Notes: a model not told the origin generated them from the letters alone. DNA of 64,000 bases from Flavobacterium zepuense (GCF_007097145.1 NZ_VJVZ01000007.1:124001-188000), one strand, 5' to 3'; shown: positions 26,659 through 35,570, counted from the stretch's first letter. Program-made: numbers and translations.

Positions 26659-27153
26659 TTACAAAGCCTGCATCACCTCCTGCATGTTTAAATATGTACC
26701 GTCCCTGCCGGTAATACGGTACTCAAAACAATATTTCATAGAGCCCTCTAAAAAATCTTTATAATGCTTGGTGTCGCCTATAAGTTTTTCCTGAGTATCC
26801 ATATCAGGTGCCGGTAAGGCCATGTCTTTATTGCAAACACCTTCGGCTACAAACTCATATACATCCTTTTCGTAGGTTTTTATAGTACCGGTAATACTAA
26901 AGTCAGGATTATCAATATTATTATAAATATCCATATCCAGCTTTATTCCATGTTCTTTGTACTCGGCTGTAACACTGTGCTCATTTTCCTTAAACTTAAA
27001 ATGGCCGTCGGCTTTAAAAAAATCTTTAAAACCGTCGAAAATGCTTTTAATCTCTTCGCGCTTAAGTTCCTTTCTTTTATACTCATATTTTTTACGGTAT
27101 TCATCATGTTCCGCCTGTATGTCTATCTTTATTTTTAAAAATCCTAAATCCAT
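26659..27153 (-). CDS. Hypothetical cytoplasmic protein, 164 residues
   Basis: The protein has no signal peptide and is rich in charged residues, with an early coiled-coil-like stretch EYRKKYEYKRKELKREEI and a beta-rich body. I do not recognise it. It starts 19 bp after the 90-residue hypothetical gene on the same strand, so the two are probably an operon. No catalytic motif or cysteine cluster is visible. Confidence 0.75.
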   Translation of the reverse strand: MDLGFLKIKIDIQAEHDEYRKKYEYKRKELKREEIKSIFDGFKDFFKADGHFKFKENEHSVTAEYKEHGIKLDMDIYNNIDNPDFSITGTIKTYEKDVYEFVAEGVCNKDMALPAPDMDTQEKLIGDTKHYKDFLEGSMKYCFEYRITGRDGTYLNMQEVMQAL

Positions 27154-27172
27154 AGCTCTGTGTGTTTAAATA

Positions 27173-27445
27173 TTATAGTTCGGCCACCTTTGGTTCAAAA
27201 AAATTCACATAAAAAAAGTTATCAGGGTCTACCCCGGCATCAATAAACAAAAGTTTAATATGCTGTACTCTTTCAAAATCTTCCTGTGCATGCAATTCCA
27301 AAAACTCAAGAAATTCGGTGAGGTTGCTAAACTTAAAACTAAGGTTAGTATTTAGCGAATATTCGGTAATGCTGTATTCTGCGGTGACAACATCAATGCC
27401 CGCAGTTTTAAAAGCCTCCCGGATAGTTTCAAAATTTTCGTCCAT
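27173..27445 (-). CDS. Hypothetical small acidic protein, 90 residues
   Basis: The protein is acidic and soluble, for example FLEFLELHAQEDFERVQHIK, with no recognised domain. It lies directly upstream of the 164-residue hypothetical gene, with a 19-bp gap, and downstream of the XRE regulator gene, from which it is separated by a hairpin. The pair may act together. Confidence 0.7.
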   Translation of the reverse strand: MDENFETIREAFKTAGIDVVTAEYSITEYSLNTNLSFKFSNLTEFLEFLELHAQEDFERVQHIKLLFIDAGVDPDNFFYVNFFEPKVAEL

Positions 27446-27480
27446 GGCGGTAGTTTTAAGCCTTTTAATAATTAAAATTT

Positions 27481-27501
27481 AAGCAGTAACCATTACTGCT
27501 T
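27481..27501 (-). terminator. Short hairpin terminator after the XRE gene
   Basis: A perfect 9-bp stem, aagcagtaa (27481-27489) with ttactgctt (27493-27501), has a 3-nt loop. On the minus strand it is followed by a T-rich stretch, about 70 bp beyond the XRE stop. Confidence 0.6.
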
Positions 27502-27570
27502 TACCTTTTAGTGAGGTACTACAAATTATTAATTATCTTTTATACAGGGTCTTAAAATACCTATAAAGTT

Positions 27571-27942
27571 TTACTTTTTCATTAAAGTATCTATGGTAAC
27601 TTTCATGGCGGCAATAGTTTGCTCCTGTGCCTCTATAGTTTTTAAGAGGGCTTCTTTTTCGGTAGAATATAATGGAGATTGCGGCTCAGATATTTTGTTA
27701 GAATCTGATATGGCGGTATAGCCTTGGTTCTTTAAATACAAATCATGATTTATAAAATCGTCAAGGGAAATGTTATACTCTTCGCAAATTTTTTGCATAA
27801 CCTCTACTTTAGGATGTGATATGCCACGCACATACGTTCCTATCACGCTCTTCTTCAGGCCAAATTTGGCACCAAATTCATCCTGCGATAAAAAATTGTT
27901 TTCACACAAGTATTTAATATTCAGACCTATATAATCTTTCAT
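27571..27942 (-). CDS. XRE-type HTH transcriptional regulator
   Basis: The ATG at 27942 is preferred over the GTG at 27948, giving 123 residues. Residues 2-60 form a Cro/CI-type helix-turn-helix (FLSQDEFGAKFGLKKSVIGTY with GISHPKVEVMQKICEEYNIS), followed by a linker and a C-terminal coiled coil, ALLKTIEAQEQTIAAMKVTI. The coiled coil suggests oligomerisation. It is divergent from a 64-residue gene with a 105-bp gap that may hold its operator. Confidence 0.88.
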   Translation of the reverse strand: MKDYIGLNIKYLCENNFLSQDEFGAKFGLKKSVIGTYVRGISHPKVEVMQKICEEYNISLDDFINHDLYLKNQGYTAISDSNKISEPQSPLYSTEKEALLKTIEAQEQTIAAMKVTIDTLMKK

Positions 27943-28047
27943 GACCACAAAAACCGTTTATATGAAGAATATTATTTGTTTTTACAATTATTTTTCTTAC
28001 ATTTATCTTTATAAATATACAGAAAATTATTGCAAAAATAACGATTT

Positions 28048-28242
28048 ATGACAGTAAGTGATTTTTTGAAGGAAAGAAACAAGAAAATTTTGAACCGATA
28101 CAACGAATTAAAGCAGCAAAAAATACCTTCTAAAAAAATATTGCAAAGTATAAGTAGGGAATTTAACGACTTATCTGTTTATACCATCGAGCAGATCATC
28201 TACAATAAAAATTACTCTAACAGCCCCCATAAAAAAGAATAG
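28048..28242 (+). CDS. Small basic HTH-like protein, 64 residues
   Basis: The protein is helical and basic, with SVYTIEQIIYNKNYSN at the end, which resembles the recognition-helix region of small Bacteroidota helix-turn-helix proteins (SREFNDLSVYTIEQI). It is divergently placed from the XRE gene and closed by a clear terminator. Its DNA-binding role is an inference; no named family is recognised. Confidence 0.65.
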   Translation: MTVSDFLKERNKKILNRYNELKQQKIPSKKILQSISREFNDLSVYTIEQIIYNKNYSNSPHKKE

Positions 28243-28292
28243 TTCCCTTTTACGTTTGTCCCCAAGAACATAAAGCTATTTGCAGGGAAACA

Positions 28293-28323
28293 AAAAAGCT
28301 TCGAACATAAGTCGAAGCTTTTT
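28293..28323. terminator. Bidirectional terminator
   Basis: A 12-bp perfect stem, aaaaagcttcga (28293-28304) with tcgaagcttttt (28312-28323), lies between the plus-strand 64-residue gene and the minus-strand 84-residue gene, and has A/T tracts on both sides. Confidence 0.9.
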
Positions 28324-28344
28324 CTATTTATAATCACTAATAAA

Positions 28345-28599
28345 TTATAATGTTTCGTTTTTTACTATCTGTACTTTGCCAGCTGGTACATCTCCGGTAG
28401 TATCTTTTAGCAAAAGCACTCCCAGTACATTTACCGGGATATCAATAGGCTCGTCAGAGTTTTTCATCTCCTCGCCTATATGATCGTAATCAGCAGGGTT
28501 AAGCACGAGCGAATCGCCCTTATCTATTCTTTTGGCAAAAAGGTAATCCCTTATGGCTGCCACCGAGATACTGTGGCCTATACTTACAAATTGAGACAT
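28345..28599 (-). CDS. Hypothetical protein, 84 residues
   Basis: The small soluble protein contains VLNPADYDHIGEEMKNS and a beta-strand C-terminus, DVPAGKVQIVKNETL. I recognise the general type from flavobacterial genomes but cannot name it. It has its own ATG at 28599 and shares the bidirectional terminator. Confidence 0.7.
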   Translation of the reverse strand: MSQFVSIGHSISVAAIRDYLFAKRIDKGDSLVLNPADYDHIGEEMKNSDEPIDIPVNVLGVLLLKDTTGDVPAGKVQIVKNETL

Positions 28600-28710
28600 A
28601 ATTGTTTTGTTTATACAGCTAAGATAGCACCGTTAAAAATAAACTTTGAAAACTTTTTGTTAAATTAAATCTTACAATATAAGTACAAAACGGTAATAAA
28701 CGGGCTTAAA

Positions 28711-28741
28711 ATAGGCATTACTAATATAATGCCTATCTTTG
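28711..28741 (+). promoter_or_regulatory. Helicase promoter overlapped by a 10-bp palindrome
   Basis: A perfect -7 box, TATCTTTG (28734-28741), stands 15 bp before the ATG. Arms ataggcatta (28711-28720) and taatgcctat (28727-28736) are perfectly complementary with a 6-nt spacer and run into the box. The position suits a repressor operator. Confidence 0.55.
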
Positions 28742-28756
28742 CACAAAATATATGCA

Positions 28757-30100
28757 ATGGCCACATTTCTTGATCTCGACCTGCCTAAATCGCTGCAAAA
28801 AGCCCTCGATGAGCTGGGGTTTGTAAATCCTACGCCCATACAGGAGCGTGCAATGCCGGTAATATTATCAGGCCGCGACATGATGGGTATTGCACAAACC
28901 GGTACCGGTAAAACTTTTGCCTACCTGTTACCCATTTTAAAACAATGGAAATTTGCCAAAACACACATACCCCGCGTGGTAATTGTAGTACCTACCCGCG
29001 AGCTCGTAGTACAAGTGGTTGAAGAGGTAGAAAAACTTACCAAATACATGAGTGTGCGAACGCTGGGTGTATACGGTGGTGTAAACATAAATACCCAAAA
29101 AACAAGGGTTTATGAAGGTGTTGATATTCTTGTGGGTACGCCCGGACGAATGATGGACCTTGCCCTTGATAACGTGGTGCGTTTTGACGAGGTACAAAAA
29201 TTGGTTATAGATGAGTTTGATGAGATGCTTAACCTGGGCTTTAGGGTACAAGTAACCTCTATCTTATCGATGATGAAGATGAAGCGCCAAAACATCCTGT
29301 TCTCGGCTACAATGACCGAAGAGGTAGATGATATGCTTAACGACTTTTTTGATTTCCCAGAAGAGGTTTCGTTAGCTGCCAGTGGTACTCCGCTTGAAAA
29401 AATTACGCAGTTGGGTTACAACGTGCCTAACTTTTTAACCAAGATAAACCTTCTTAAGCATTTGCTTAAAGACGAAAGCCTGAGCCGTGTACTTGTTTTT
29501 GTGAACAACAAAAAAATAGCCGACCTGGTTATTAACCATCTTGAAGAAGAATTTGGTGAGCAGTTTGGGGTAATACACTCTAACAAATCACAAAACTACC
29601 GTTTGCAAACCATGGCATCGTTTCAGGCAGGAGAAATTAGGGGTATTGTTACCACCGATGTTATGGCGCGTGGTTTGGATATATCCGACATTACACACGT
29701 TATAAACATGGAGCTCGCCGAAGCGCCGGAGCAGTACATTCACCGTATTGGGCGTACAGGCCGTGCCGATAAGACCGGTATTGCCATTAGCTTTATCGCG
29801 CCTTTTGAAGGTGACATTATGGTTGAAGCCGAAGTTTTGATGGAAAAAGAACTTGAGATGCTGCTAATACCCGAAGAAGTGGTTATTGCCGAAAGGCTGC
29901 TTGAGTTTGAAAAAGACAGGAAGCAGGTAAAATTCCTGATGAAAAAGGTTAAAAAAGGCGAAGGCGCTTTTCATGAAAAGAAAGAAAAGAACAAAAAGGT
30001 TAACCTTGGTGGCCCGGGTAAAACCAAGCCCCGCAAAACCGCACCGCGTAACCGTGGTGTAGAGGCCAAACGTGCTGCAAAAAGAAAAAAAGGTAAATAA
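28757..30100 (+). CDS. DEAD-box ATP-dependent RNA helicase
   Basis: The ATG at 28757 gives 447 residues; an in-frame TTG at 28739 is not needed. The Q-motif (FVNPTPIQERAMP), motif I (AQTGTGKT), Ib (GTPGRMMDL), II (IDEFDEML), III (SAT) and VI (HRIGRTGR) are present, followed by a lysine-rich tail typical of RNA-binding extensions. Motif II is DEFD rather than DEAD. It unwinds RNA, probably in ribosome assembly or cold adaptation. The promoter has a palindrome (28711-28736) over its -7 box. Confidence 0.96.
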   Translation: MATFLDLDLPKSLQKALDELGFVNPTPIQERAMPVILSGRDMMGIAQTGTGKTFAYLLPILKQWKFAKTHIPRVVIVVPTRELVVQVVEEVEKLTKYMSVRTLGVYGGVNINTQKTRVYEGVDILVGTPGRMMDLALDNVVRFDEVQKLVIDEFDEMLNLGFRVQVTSILSMMKMKRQNILFSATMTEEVDDMLNDFFDFPEEVSLAASGTPLEKITQLGYNVPNFLTKINLLKHLLKDESLSRVLVFVNNKKIADLVINHLEEEFGEQFGVIHSNKSQNYRLQTMASFQAGEIRGIVTTDVMARGLDISDITHVINMELAEAPEQYIHRIGRTGRADKTGIAISFIAPFEGDIMVEAEVLMEKELEMLLIPEEVVIAERLLEFEKDRKQVKFLMKKVKKGEGAFHEKKEKNKKVNLGGPGKTKPRKTAPRNRGVEAKRAAKRKKGK

Positions 30101-30122
30101 GATTTACTCTTATCATAAATAC

Positions 30123-30149
30123 AAAAACCACCCAATTGGGTGGTTTTTT
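30123..30149. terminator. Bidirectional terminator after the helicase
   Basis: A near-perfect palindrome with 11-bp arms (aaaaaccaccc / gggtggttttt) lies between convergent genes ending at 30100 and 30168. Confidence 0.9.
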
Positions 30150-30167
30150 GTTGTATGTATGTTTTGA

Positions 30168-31274
30168 TTATTTATTAGGCGTAAACACGAGGCAAACCGG
30201 TTGGCATAACTCTATTTTTTTGCCGGTATCGGTAAGGAGCCCGGTGCTTTTGTCTCTTTTAAATATAATAATGTTGTTACTGTTTTGATTGGCTACCAGT
30301 ACGTAATTATCGTTAGGGTCTATAGTAAAATTACGCGGCCCTACGCCCTGTGTGCTTATTTGCTGTATAAGGTTTATTTTTCCGTTGGTATGTACCCTGA
30401 ACGCTGAAATAGTGTTACCATCTGCCCTATTGGTTGCATACAAATATTTGCCATCTTTAGAGAAATGAATATCGGCAGAGCCATTTTTACCGCCAAATAT
30501 TGCCGGTGCAACACTGGCTTCGTCAACCTTAACCAAAGTTTCATTCTCATAGCTAAAGGTTGTAAGTGTACCATCTAACTCCTGTAACAGGTATACAAAA
30601 ATACCGTTAGGGTTAAATACCAAATGCCTTGGGCCACTACCGGGCTTAACATCTACTGATCCTTTTAATACAAGCGTTTTGGCACCACCTGCGGGGTTAT
30701 AGGTGTACATAAATACCTTATCTAAACCCAGGTCGTTCACAAAAACATACTTATTATCCGGCGAAAAATATACCATGTGTACGTGGGCACTTTCCTGGCG
30801 GCTTTTATTCGTGCCACTGCCTGTGTGCTGTACCACTTGCTTGGCATCGCTAAGGCTGCCGTCGGGCTTCCTTTCAAAAACTGCAACAGACCCACCTGAA
30901 TAATTGGCAACAATTACGTTTTTATCGTCGTTTATTATATAACATGGGTCGGCGCCTTTAGAGTCGGTTTTATTTAAAAGATCCAGTTTACCTATTGCAG
31001 GGGCATATTTAAAAGCGCTAACCGTACTTTTTTTACCGTCTTCGTTTACGCTGTAAACAAATTTTTTATCGGCAGATACTGTAAGGTAACTTGGGTTTAT
31101 AACACCATCGGTATTACTTTTAAGCTTATATTCCAAGGTATTAACATTAAAATCGTACACATAAATACCTTTGCTCTGGCAGGCGTTTGTGTAAGTACCA
31201 ACAATAAGGTTAAAATTATCCTGTGCTGCGGCGTTCATAAATACAAGTAATAGTAGTGCTTTCGCTAATTTCAT
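30168..31274 (-). CDS. Exported lactonase-family beta-propeller
   Basis: The ATG at 31274 gives 368 residues with a signal peptide (KALLLLVFMNAAAQ). Upstream in-frame codons to 31466 overlap the divergent BatA-like promoter and should be dropped. The repeated blades (HVHMVYFSPDNKYVFVNDLG, GPRHLVFNPNGIFVYLLQEL, GPRNFTIDPNDNYVLVANQN) identify the seven-bladed 6-phosphogluconolactonase (YbhE/Pgl) family. In the periplasm the substrate is unlikely to be phosphogluconolactone; an aldonolactone released by glycan oxidation is possible. Confidence 0.92.
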   Translation of the reverse strand: MKLAKALLLLVFMNAAAQDNFNLIVGTYTNACQSKGIYVYDFNVNTLEYKLKSNTDGVINPSYLTVSADKKFVYSVNEDGKKSTVSAFKYAPAIGKLDLLNKTDSKGADPCYIINDDKNVIVANYSGGSVAVFERKPDGSLSDAKQVVQHTGSGTNKSRQESAHVHMVYFSPDNKYVFVNDLGLDKVFMYTYNPAGGAKTLVLKGSVDVKPGSGPRHLVFNPNGIFVYLLQELDGTLTTFSYENETLVKVDEASVAPAIFGGKNGSADIHFSKDGKYLYATNRADGNTISAFRVHTNGKINLIQQISTQGVGPRNFTIDPNDNYVLVANQNSNNIIIFKRDKSTGLLTDTGKKIELCQPVCLVFTPNK

Positions 31275-31367
31275 GGTATGCAATTTAGTACTTACAAATG
31301 TAAAGTATTTAAACATTATGTGAAATTTATACCCTGTTTTTGCTGTATCATTTAGAATAAAAATGTG

Positions 31368-31375
31368 TATTTTTG
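31368..31375 (+). promoter_or_regulatory. -7 box of the BatA-like operon
   Basis: TATTTTTG is a perfect TAnnTTTG box, 16 bp before the ATG at 31392, which predicts a very short leader. Confidence 0.6.
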
Positions 31376-31391
31376 ACAAACTTTCAAACGA

Positions 31392-33320
31392 ATGCAGTTT
31401 AAACACCCGGAAATTCTTTACTTTCTCTTCCTGCTGGTAATTCCTATACTGGTACATTTGTTTCAATTACGTCGTTTTCAAAAGCAATATTTCACTAACG
31501 TACGTTTTCTTAAAGAGCTTAGCATGCAAACGCGCAAAAGCTCTAAAATTAAAAAATGGCTGTTGCTGTGTACCCGATTGTTGCTGTTAGCCTGCGTAAT
31601 TATAGCTTTTGCCCAGCCGTTTTTTAAAGCGAAGGATAATGAGAATAAGGGTAACGAAATGGTGATCCTCCTGGACAACTCTTTCTCTATGCAAGCTAAG
31701 GGCAGCCGTGGCGAACTGCTTAAACGTGCCGTTCAGGATTTGCTGGAAAACACGCCCGAAAATCAGCAATTTTCGCTTATTACTACTACCAATGCTTATT
31801 GGAATACCGATATAAAATCAATCCAGAAAGAGTTACAAAACTTAACGTATAGTGATGTTCCTTACAAGCCCGATTTCTTATTAACCAAGGCACAGGCTAA
31901 AAACCCAAACACCGGTAAAGATGTAGTTTTAATTACCGATGCCGTTAATCTTGATAGTAAAGATGTTAGCAAGTTTAGTACCGGCAGCCCTGTGTATGCT
32001 ATAGTACCCGAAGCAGAGAACATCCGCAATATTGCTATAGACAGCGTGTACATATCGCAAACTATGGATAACTTTTACGAGATAAAGGTTGATATGCAGG
32101 CGTATGGCGAGTTTGAAGATGATGTGCCTATTGCGCTTTACAACGGCAAAAACCTCACAGCAAAAACGCTTGTAAAGTTTGATGGAGAAAAAAAGAGCAG
32201 CACCTTTACTATTCCTAAAAAAGATTTTCATGGTTATGTAGCGGTGACCGATAACAGCCTTGCCTACGATAATACGTACTACTTCAGTATTTCGAAACCA
32301 CAAAAATCGAATGTATTAACCATCGGCGAAAGCCAGAAGAATGCATTTTTGACGAAGATATATACGGCTGACGAATTTAATTTTATAGATACCCCACTTA
32401 GCGGCCTTGATTATAACAGCCTCGAAAAACAAGATGCCATTATCTTAAATGAGCTAAAGGATATTCCGCAGTCGTTAATAACCACCCTTAAAGATTTTTA
32501 TGCAAAAGGCGGTAATGTGGTTATCATTCCCGCTGCTGATTGTAGCCTGCAAAGCCTTAATACATTACTAAGCACTTTTGGCAATATGAGCTATAAGCCG
32601 CTTACCCAAACTGAAAGGCTTATTACCAAAATTGCTTTTAACCACCCACTATACCAAACGGTATTTGAGAAAAAGACCGATAATTTTCAGTACCCAAAAG
32701 TAAACGCCGCATTTACGCTTAGCGGCAATGCCATGCCGGTTCTAACTTATGACGACCAGACACCGTTTCTTGCATCGCTAACCAACAGGCTGGGTAATGT
32801 GTATGTTTTCTCGGCACCTGTAAATAAAACCAACAGCAACTTCCAGAATTCGCCGCTTATTGTGCCTACGTATTATAACATGGCACTAAGCAGTGGCAAG
32901 ACAGGAATTAGTGCAATAACTATCGGTCAAAATCAAAGTTTGCTATTGGACGCTGTACTTTCTAAAGACGAAGTGCTTACCGTTAAAAACCAGGATGCTG
33001 ACTTTATACCCATGCAGCAGGTGCTTAACAATAAGGTTAAGCTGTCTTTTGGCAATTACCCAGAGGCCGCCGGTAACTACAGCATTTTTAAAGGCGATGA
33101 AAACATAAAGAACATCAGCTTTAACCATGCCCGTACAGAAAGCAACCTTAACCAGCAAAACAAAGGTATACTTAGCAGCTTTACCAAAGTCGACTCAGTT
33201 GCTACGGTATACAACGATATAAAATCTGAACGTACTGCAAGCGAACTGTGGAAATGGTTTATCATTGGCACACTCGTTTTCTTATTACTCGAACTCTTTA
33301 TCCAAAAATTTGTAAAATGA
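31392..33320 (+). CDS. BatA-like membrane protein with vWA domain
   Basis: The 642-residue protein starts with the N-terminal two-helix region of aerotolerance regulators (HPEILYFLFLLVIPILVHLFQLRRF, roughly residues 4-28, and a second helix at 55-76). A von Willebrand A domain follows with the MIDAS motif VILLDNSFSMQAKG, then a long extracytoplasmic part and a C-terminal helix at about 620-640. Bat proteins are linked to envelope stress tolerance, though their mechanism is unclear. Its stop overlaps the next start (ATGA), so translation of the pair is coupled. Confidence 0.9.
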   Translation: MQFKHPEILYFLFLLVIPILVHLFQLRRFQKQYFTNVRFLKELSMQTRKSSKIKKWLLLCTRLLLLACVIIAFAQPFFKAKDNENKGNEMVILLDNSFSMQAKGSRGELLKRAVQDLLENTPENQQFSLITTTNAYWNTDIKSIQKELQNLTYSDVPYKPDFLLTKAQAKNPNTGKDVVLITDAVNLDSKDVSKFSTGSPVYAIVPEAENIRNIAIDSVYISQTMDNFYEIKVDMQAYGEFEDDVPIALYNGKNLTAKTLVKFDGEKKSSTFTIPKKDFHGYVAVTDNSLAYDNTYYFSISKPQKSNVLTIGESQKNAFLTKIYTADEFNFIDTPLSGLDYNSLEKQDAIILNELKDIPQSLITTLKDFYAKGGNVVIIPAADCSLQSLNTLLSTFGNMSYKPLTQTERLITKIAFNHPLYQTVFEKKTDNFQYPKVNAAFTLSGNAMPVLTYDDQTPFLASLTNRLGNVYVFSAPVNKTNSNFQNSPLIVPTYYNMALSSGKTGISAITIGQNQSLLLDAVLSKDEVLTVKNQDADFIPMQQVLNNKVKLSFGNYPEAAGNYSIFKGDENIKNISFNHARTESNLNQQNKGILSSFTKVDSVATVYNDIKSERTASELWKWFIIGTLVFLLLELFIQKFVK

Positions 33321-34573
33321 ACCTGATATTTAAAAACGCCACCATTATTGATAAAAACAGCCCGTTTAACAACAAAGCTGCCGACATTGTAATTGAGGGC
33401 GGTATTATAAAACAAATTGGAACCAATATTGCCGCTATTGATGGCTTTGACGTTATAGAACTTGATAACCTGCACATCTCTCAGGGGTGGTTTGACAGCT
33501 CGGTTAGTCTTGGCGAACCCGGCTATGAAGACAGGGAAACCCTTGCTAACGGCCTTGATGTGGCTGCCCGCAATGGCTTTACCGATGTTGCCCTGCAACC
33601 TACCGGCTACCCTATTGCCGAGAAACAGGCCGATATTGCTTTTGTAGTGAACAGGTCGGCGCACACTGCCACTGCCCTGCACCCTATTGGGGCGCTTACA
33701 AAAGGCAGCGAAGGTAAAGACATGGCCGAACTTTTTGATATGAAAAATGCCGGGGCGGTTGCCTTTGGCGATTATAACAAATCGTTAAGCGATGCCAATA
33801 TCCTTAAAATTGCGCTGCAATATGTTCAGGATTTTGACGGGTTGGTTATTGCGTATTCTCAGGATGATAAAATTAAAGGTAAAGGCGTTGTGCACGAAGG
33901 TGAAGTTAGTACCCGCCTGGGACTTAAAGGCATCCCTACACTTGCTGAAGAATTGCAAATTGCCCGCAATCTGTACCTTTTAGAGTACACAGGCGGTAAG
34001 CTACACATACCTACGATATCTACAGCCAGATCGGTACAGTTAATTCGTGAAGCAAAGGCTAAAGGGCTTAACGTTACCTGTAGTGTTGCCGTACATCATT
34101 TAATTTTTACCGATGAAGTGTTAGCCGACTTTGACAGCCGTTATAAAGTTGCCCCACCCTTACGCCCGGATACCGAAAGAAAAGCGCTTATAGAGGGTGT
34201 TTTAGATGGTACGATAGATATTATAACGTCTGACCATAACCCATTAGATATTGAACACAAAAAACTGGAGTTTGACCTTGCAAAAGATGGCACTATAGGT
34301 TTCGAGAGTGCTTTTGGCGCCCTAAATACCATACTGCCTTTAGATGTTATAATAGAGAAATTTACAGCCGGCAAAGCAATTTTTGGCATCGAAAATAAGG
34401 CTATTGCCGAAGGTTCTCAGGCAAGCTTCACACTATTTAATCCCGAAGGCCACTGGACATTCGGCAAAAGCGATATACTTTCAAAATCTAAGAATTCAGC
34501 ATTTTTAGGCGCTGCATTAAAGGGCAAAGCGTACGGAATTTATAACCGCGGCAAGCTGATACTTAATAAATAA
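33317..34573 (+). CDS. Dihydroorotase homologue lacking metal-binding histidines
   Basis: The ATG at 33317 overlaps the previous stop (ATGA); upstream in-frame codons are not used. The 418 residues follow the dihydroorotase/amidohydrolase order. Where active enzymes carry the HxH motif (DxHVHLREPG) this one has SSVSLGEPGYED, and the later H of HVST is proline in LHIPTISTARSVQLI. SDHNPLDIEHK is the TxDHAPH equivalent with its second histidine missing. The zinc site thus looks destroyed, and the protein is probably a non-catalytic subunit or a regulator of pyrimidine synthesis. The family is clear, the function uncertain. Confidence 0.88.
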   Translation: MNLIFKNATIIDKNSPFNNKAADIVIEGGIIKQIGTNIAAIDGFDVIELDNLHISQGWFDSSVSLGEPGYEDRETLANGLDVAARNGFTDVALQPTGYPIAEKQADIAFVVNRSAHTATALHPIGALTKGSEGKDMAELFDMKNAGAVAFGDYNKSLSDANILKIALQYVQDFDGLVIAYSQDDKIKGKGVVHEGEVSTRLGLKGIPTLAEELQIARNLYLLEYTGGKLHIPTISTARSVQLIREAKAKGLNVTCSVAVHHLIFTDEVLADFDSRYKVAPPLRPDTERKALIEGVLDGTIDIITSDHNPLDIEHKKLEFDLAKDGTIGFESAFGALNTILPLDVIIEKFTAGKAIFGIENKAIAEGSQASFTLFNPEGHWTFGKSDILSKSKNSAFLGAALKGKAYGIYNRGKLILNK

Positions 34574-34593
34574 TTTGCATTAGTTTACACATA

Positions 34594-34917
34594 ATGAACG
34601 ATACCATTGAAAAAGGCAAAACCATTGCCATTACCAGTTATATACTGGTTGTAGGCGCGCTTATTGCCATGTCTATGAATTCTGAAAATAAAAACCCTTA
34701 TGCGTCTTTCCACATCAGGCAGGCACTGGGATTATCAATACTTTTTGTGGCTATAGGCTACACCCTTAGTGGTTTTTGGAACCCCATGATTGTGTACCCA
34801 TTCTGGATATTCATGTCGGTGTTATGGGGTTACGGATTGTTTACAGCCATTAGTGGCCAAATGCGGCCAATACCTTTAGTTGGCGGATTGTTTCAAAAAG
34901 TATTTAAAAACCTGTAG
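34594..34917 (+). CDS. Small membrane protein, DUF4870-like
   Basis: The 107-residue protein has three hydrophobic segments and the motif NPYASFHIRQALGLSI, as in DUF4870-type membrane proteins (FHARQALLL). It lies 20 bp after the dihydroorotase homologue and 8 bp before the esterase gene, so it belongs to the same operon. The function of this family is unknown to me. Confidence 0.8.
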   Translation: MNDTIEKGKTIAITSYILVVGALIAMSMNSENKNPYASFHIRQALGLSILFVAIGYTLSGFWNPMIVYPFWIFMSVLWGYGLFTAISGQMRPIPLVGGLFQKVFKNL

Positions 34918-34925
34918 CAGTAACT

Positions 34926-35567
34926 ATGGAGTTATCATTATACCACCTTGTAAGGCAGCCTAAAATACAGCAGGAAAAAAATCCGTTATTACTATTACTT
35001 CACGGCTACGGCAGCAACGAGGAAGACCTTTTCTCGTTTGCAGCACAATTGCCCGACGAATACCTTATCGTTTCAGTACGTGCACCATATACGCTTCCGG
35101 GCTACGGCTTTGCTTGGTATGCCATAGATTTTGATGCCGATATGAACAAGTTTACCGATGATGTTCAGGCAGTACAGTCGCGCGATCTTATTGCGAAATT
35201 TATAGATGAAGTTGTTGCTGCCTACCCTGTAGATAAGGATAACGTAACGCTAATTGGCTTTAGCCAGGGCGCTATTTTGAGTTATGCTGTAGCATTAACC
35301 TATCCTGAAAAAATAAGCCGTGTGGCTGCCCTGAGCGGTTACCCGCACAATACCATTATTAGTGATGTAAATAGCGAAAAGCTGAACAAACTTCGCTTTT
35401 TTGTATCGCATGGCACTATAGACCAGGTTATCCCGGTAGAATGGGCACGCAAAGCACCTGAGTTTATAAAAGCGTTGAATTTAGATGTGGAGTATCACGA
35501 ATATAATGCAGGCCACGGAGTAGCGCCACAAAACTTTTACGACCTACTTAACTGGTTAAATAAGTAA
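34926..35567 (+). CDS. Phospholipase/carboxylesterase-family alpha/beta hydrolase
   Basis: The 213-residue protein has LLLLLHGYGSNEEDLFSFA (oxyanion region), nucleophile elbow GFSQGAILSYA (Ser), acid in HGTIDQVIPVEWA and histidine in AGHGVAPQN. It lacks a signal peptide and acts in the cytoplasm, hydrolysing short acyl esters or lysophospholipids. It is the last gene of the operon that began with the BatA-like gene. It ends 3 bp before the convergent Smr gene, with no terminator between. Confidence 0.93.
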   Translation: MELSLYHLVRQPKIQQEKNPLLLLLHGYGSNEEDLFSFAAQLPDEYLIVSVRAPYTLPGYGFAWYAIDFDADMNKFTDDVQAVQSRDLIAKFIDEVVAAYPVDKDNVTLIGFSQGAILSYAVALTYPEKISRVAALSGYPHNTIISDVNSEKLNKLRFFVSHGTIDQVIPVEWARKAPEFIKALNLDVEYHEYNAGHGVAPQNFYDLLNWLNK

Positions 35568-35570
35568 AAA

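Noticed and set aside
26659..28599. Prophage or toxin-antitoxin locus
   Set aside because: No integrase, phage structural gene, att repeat or known toxin motif is seen; I keep it only as a small accessory cluster.
31275..31466. 64-residue N-terminal extension of the lactonase
   Set aside because: It lacks coding character, hides the signal peptide and overlaps the promoter and start of the divergent BatA-like gene.
33248..33316. Upstream start of the dihydroorotase homologue at 33248
   Set aside because: It lies fully inside the BatA-like gene in another frame; the ATGA overlap at 33317 is the natural start.
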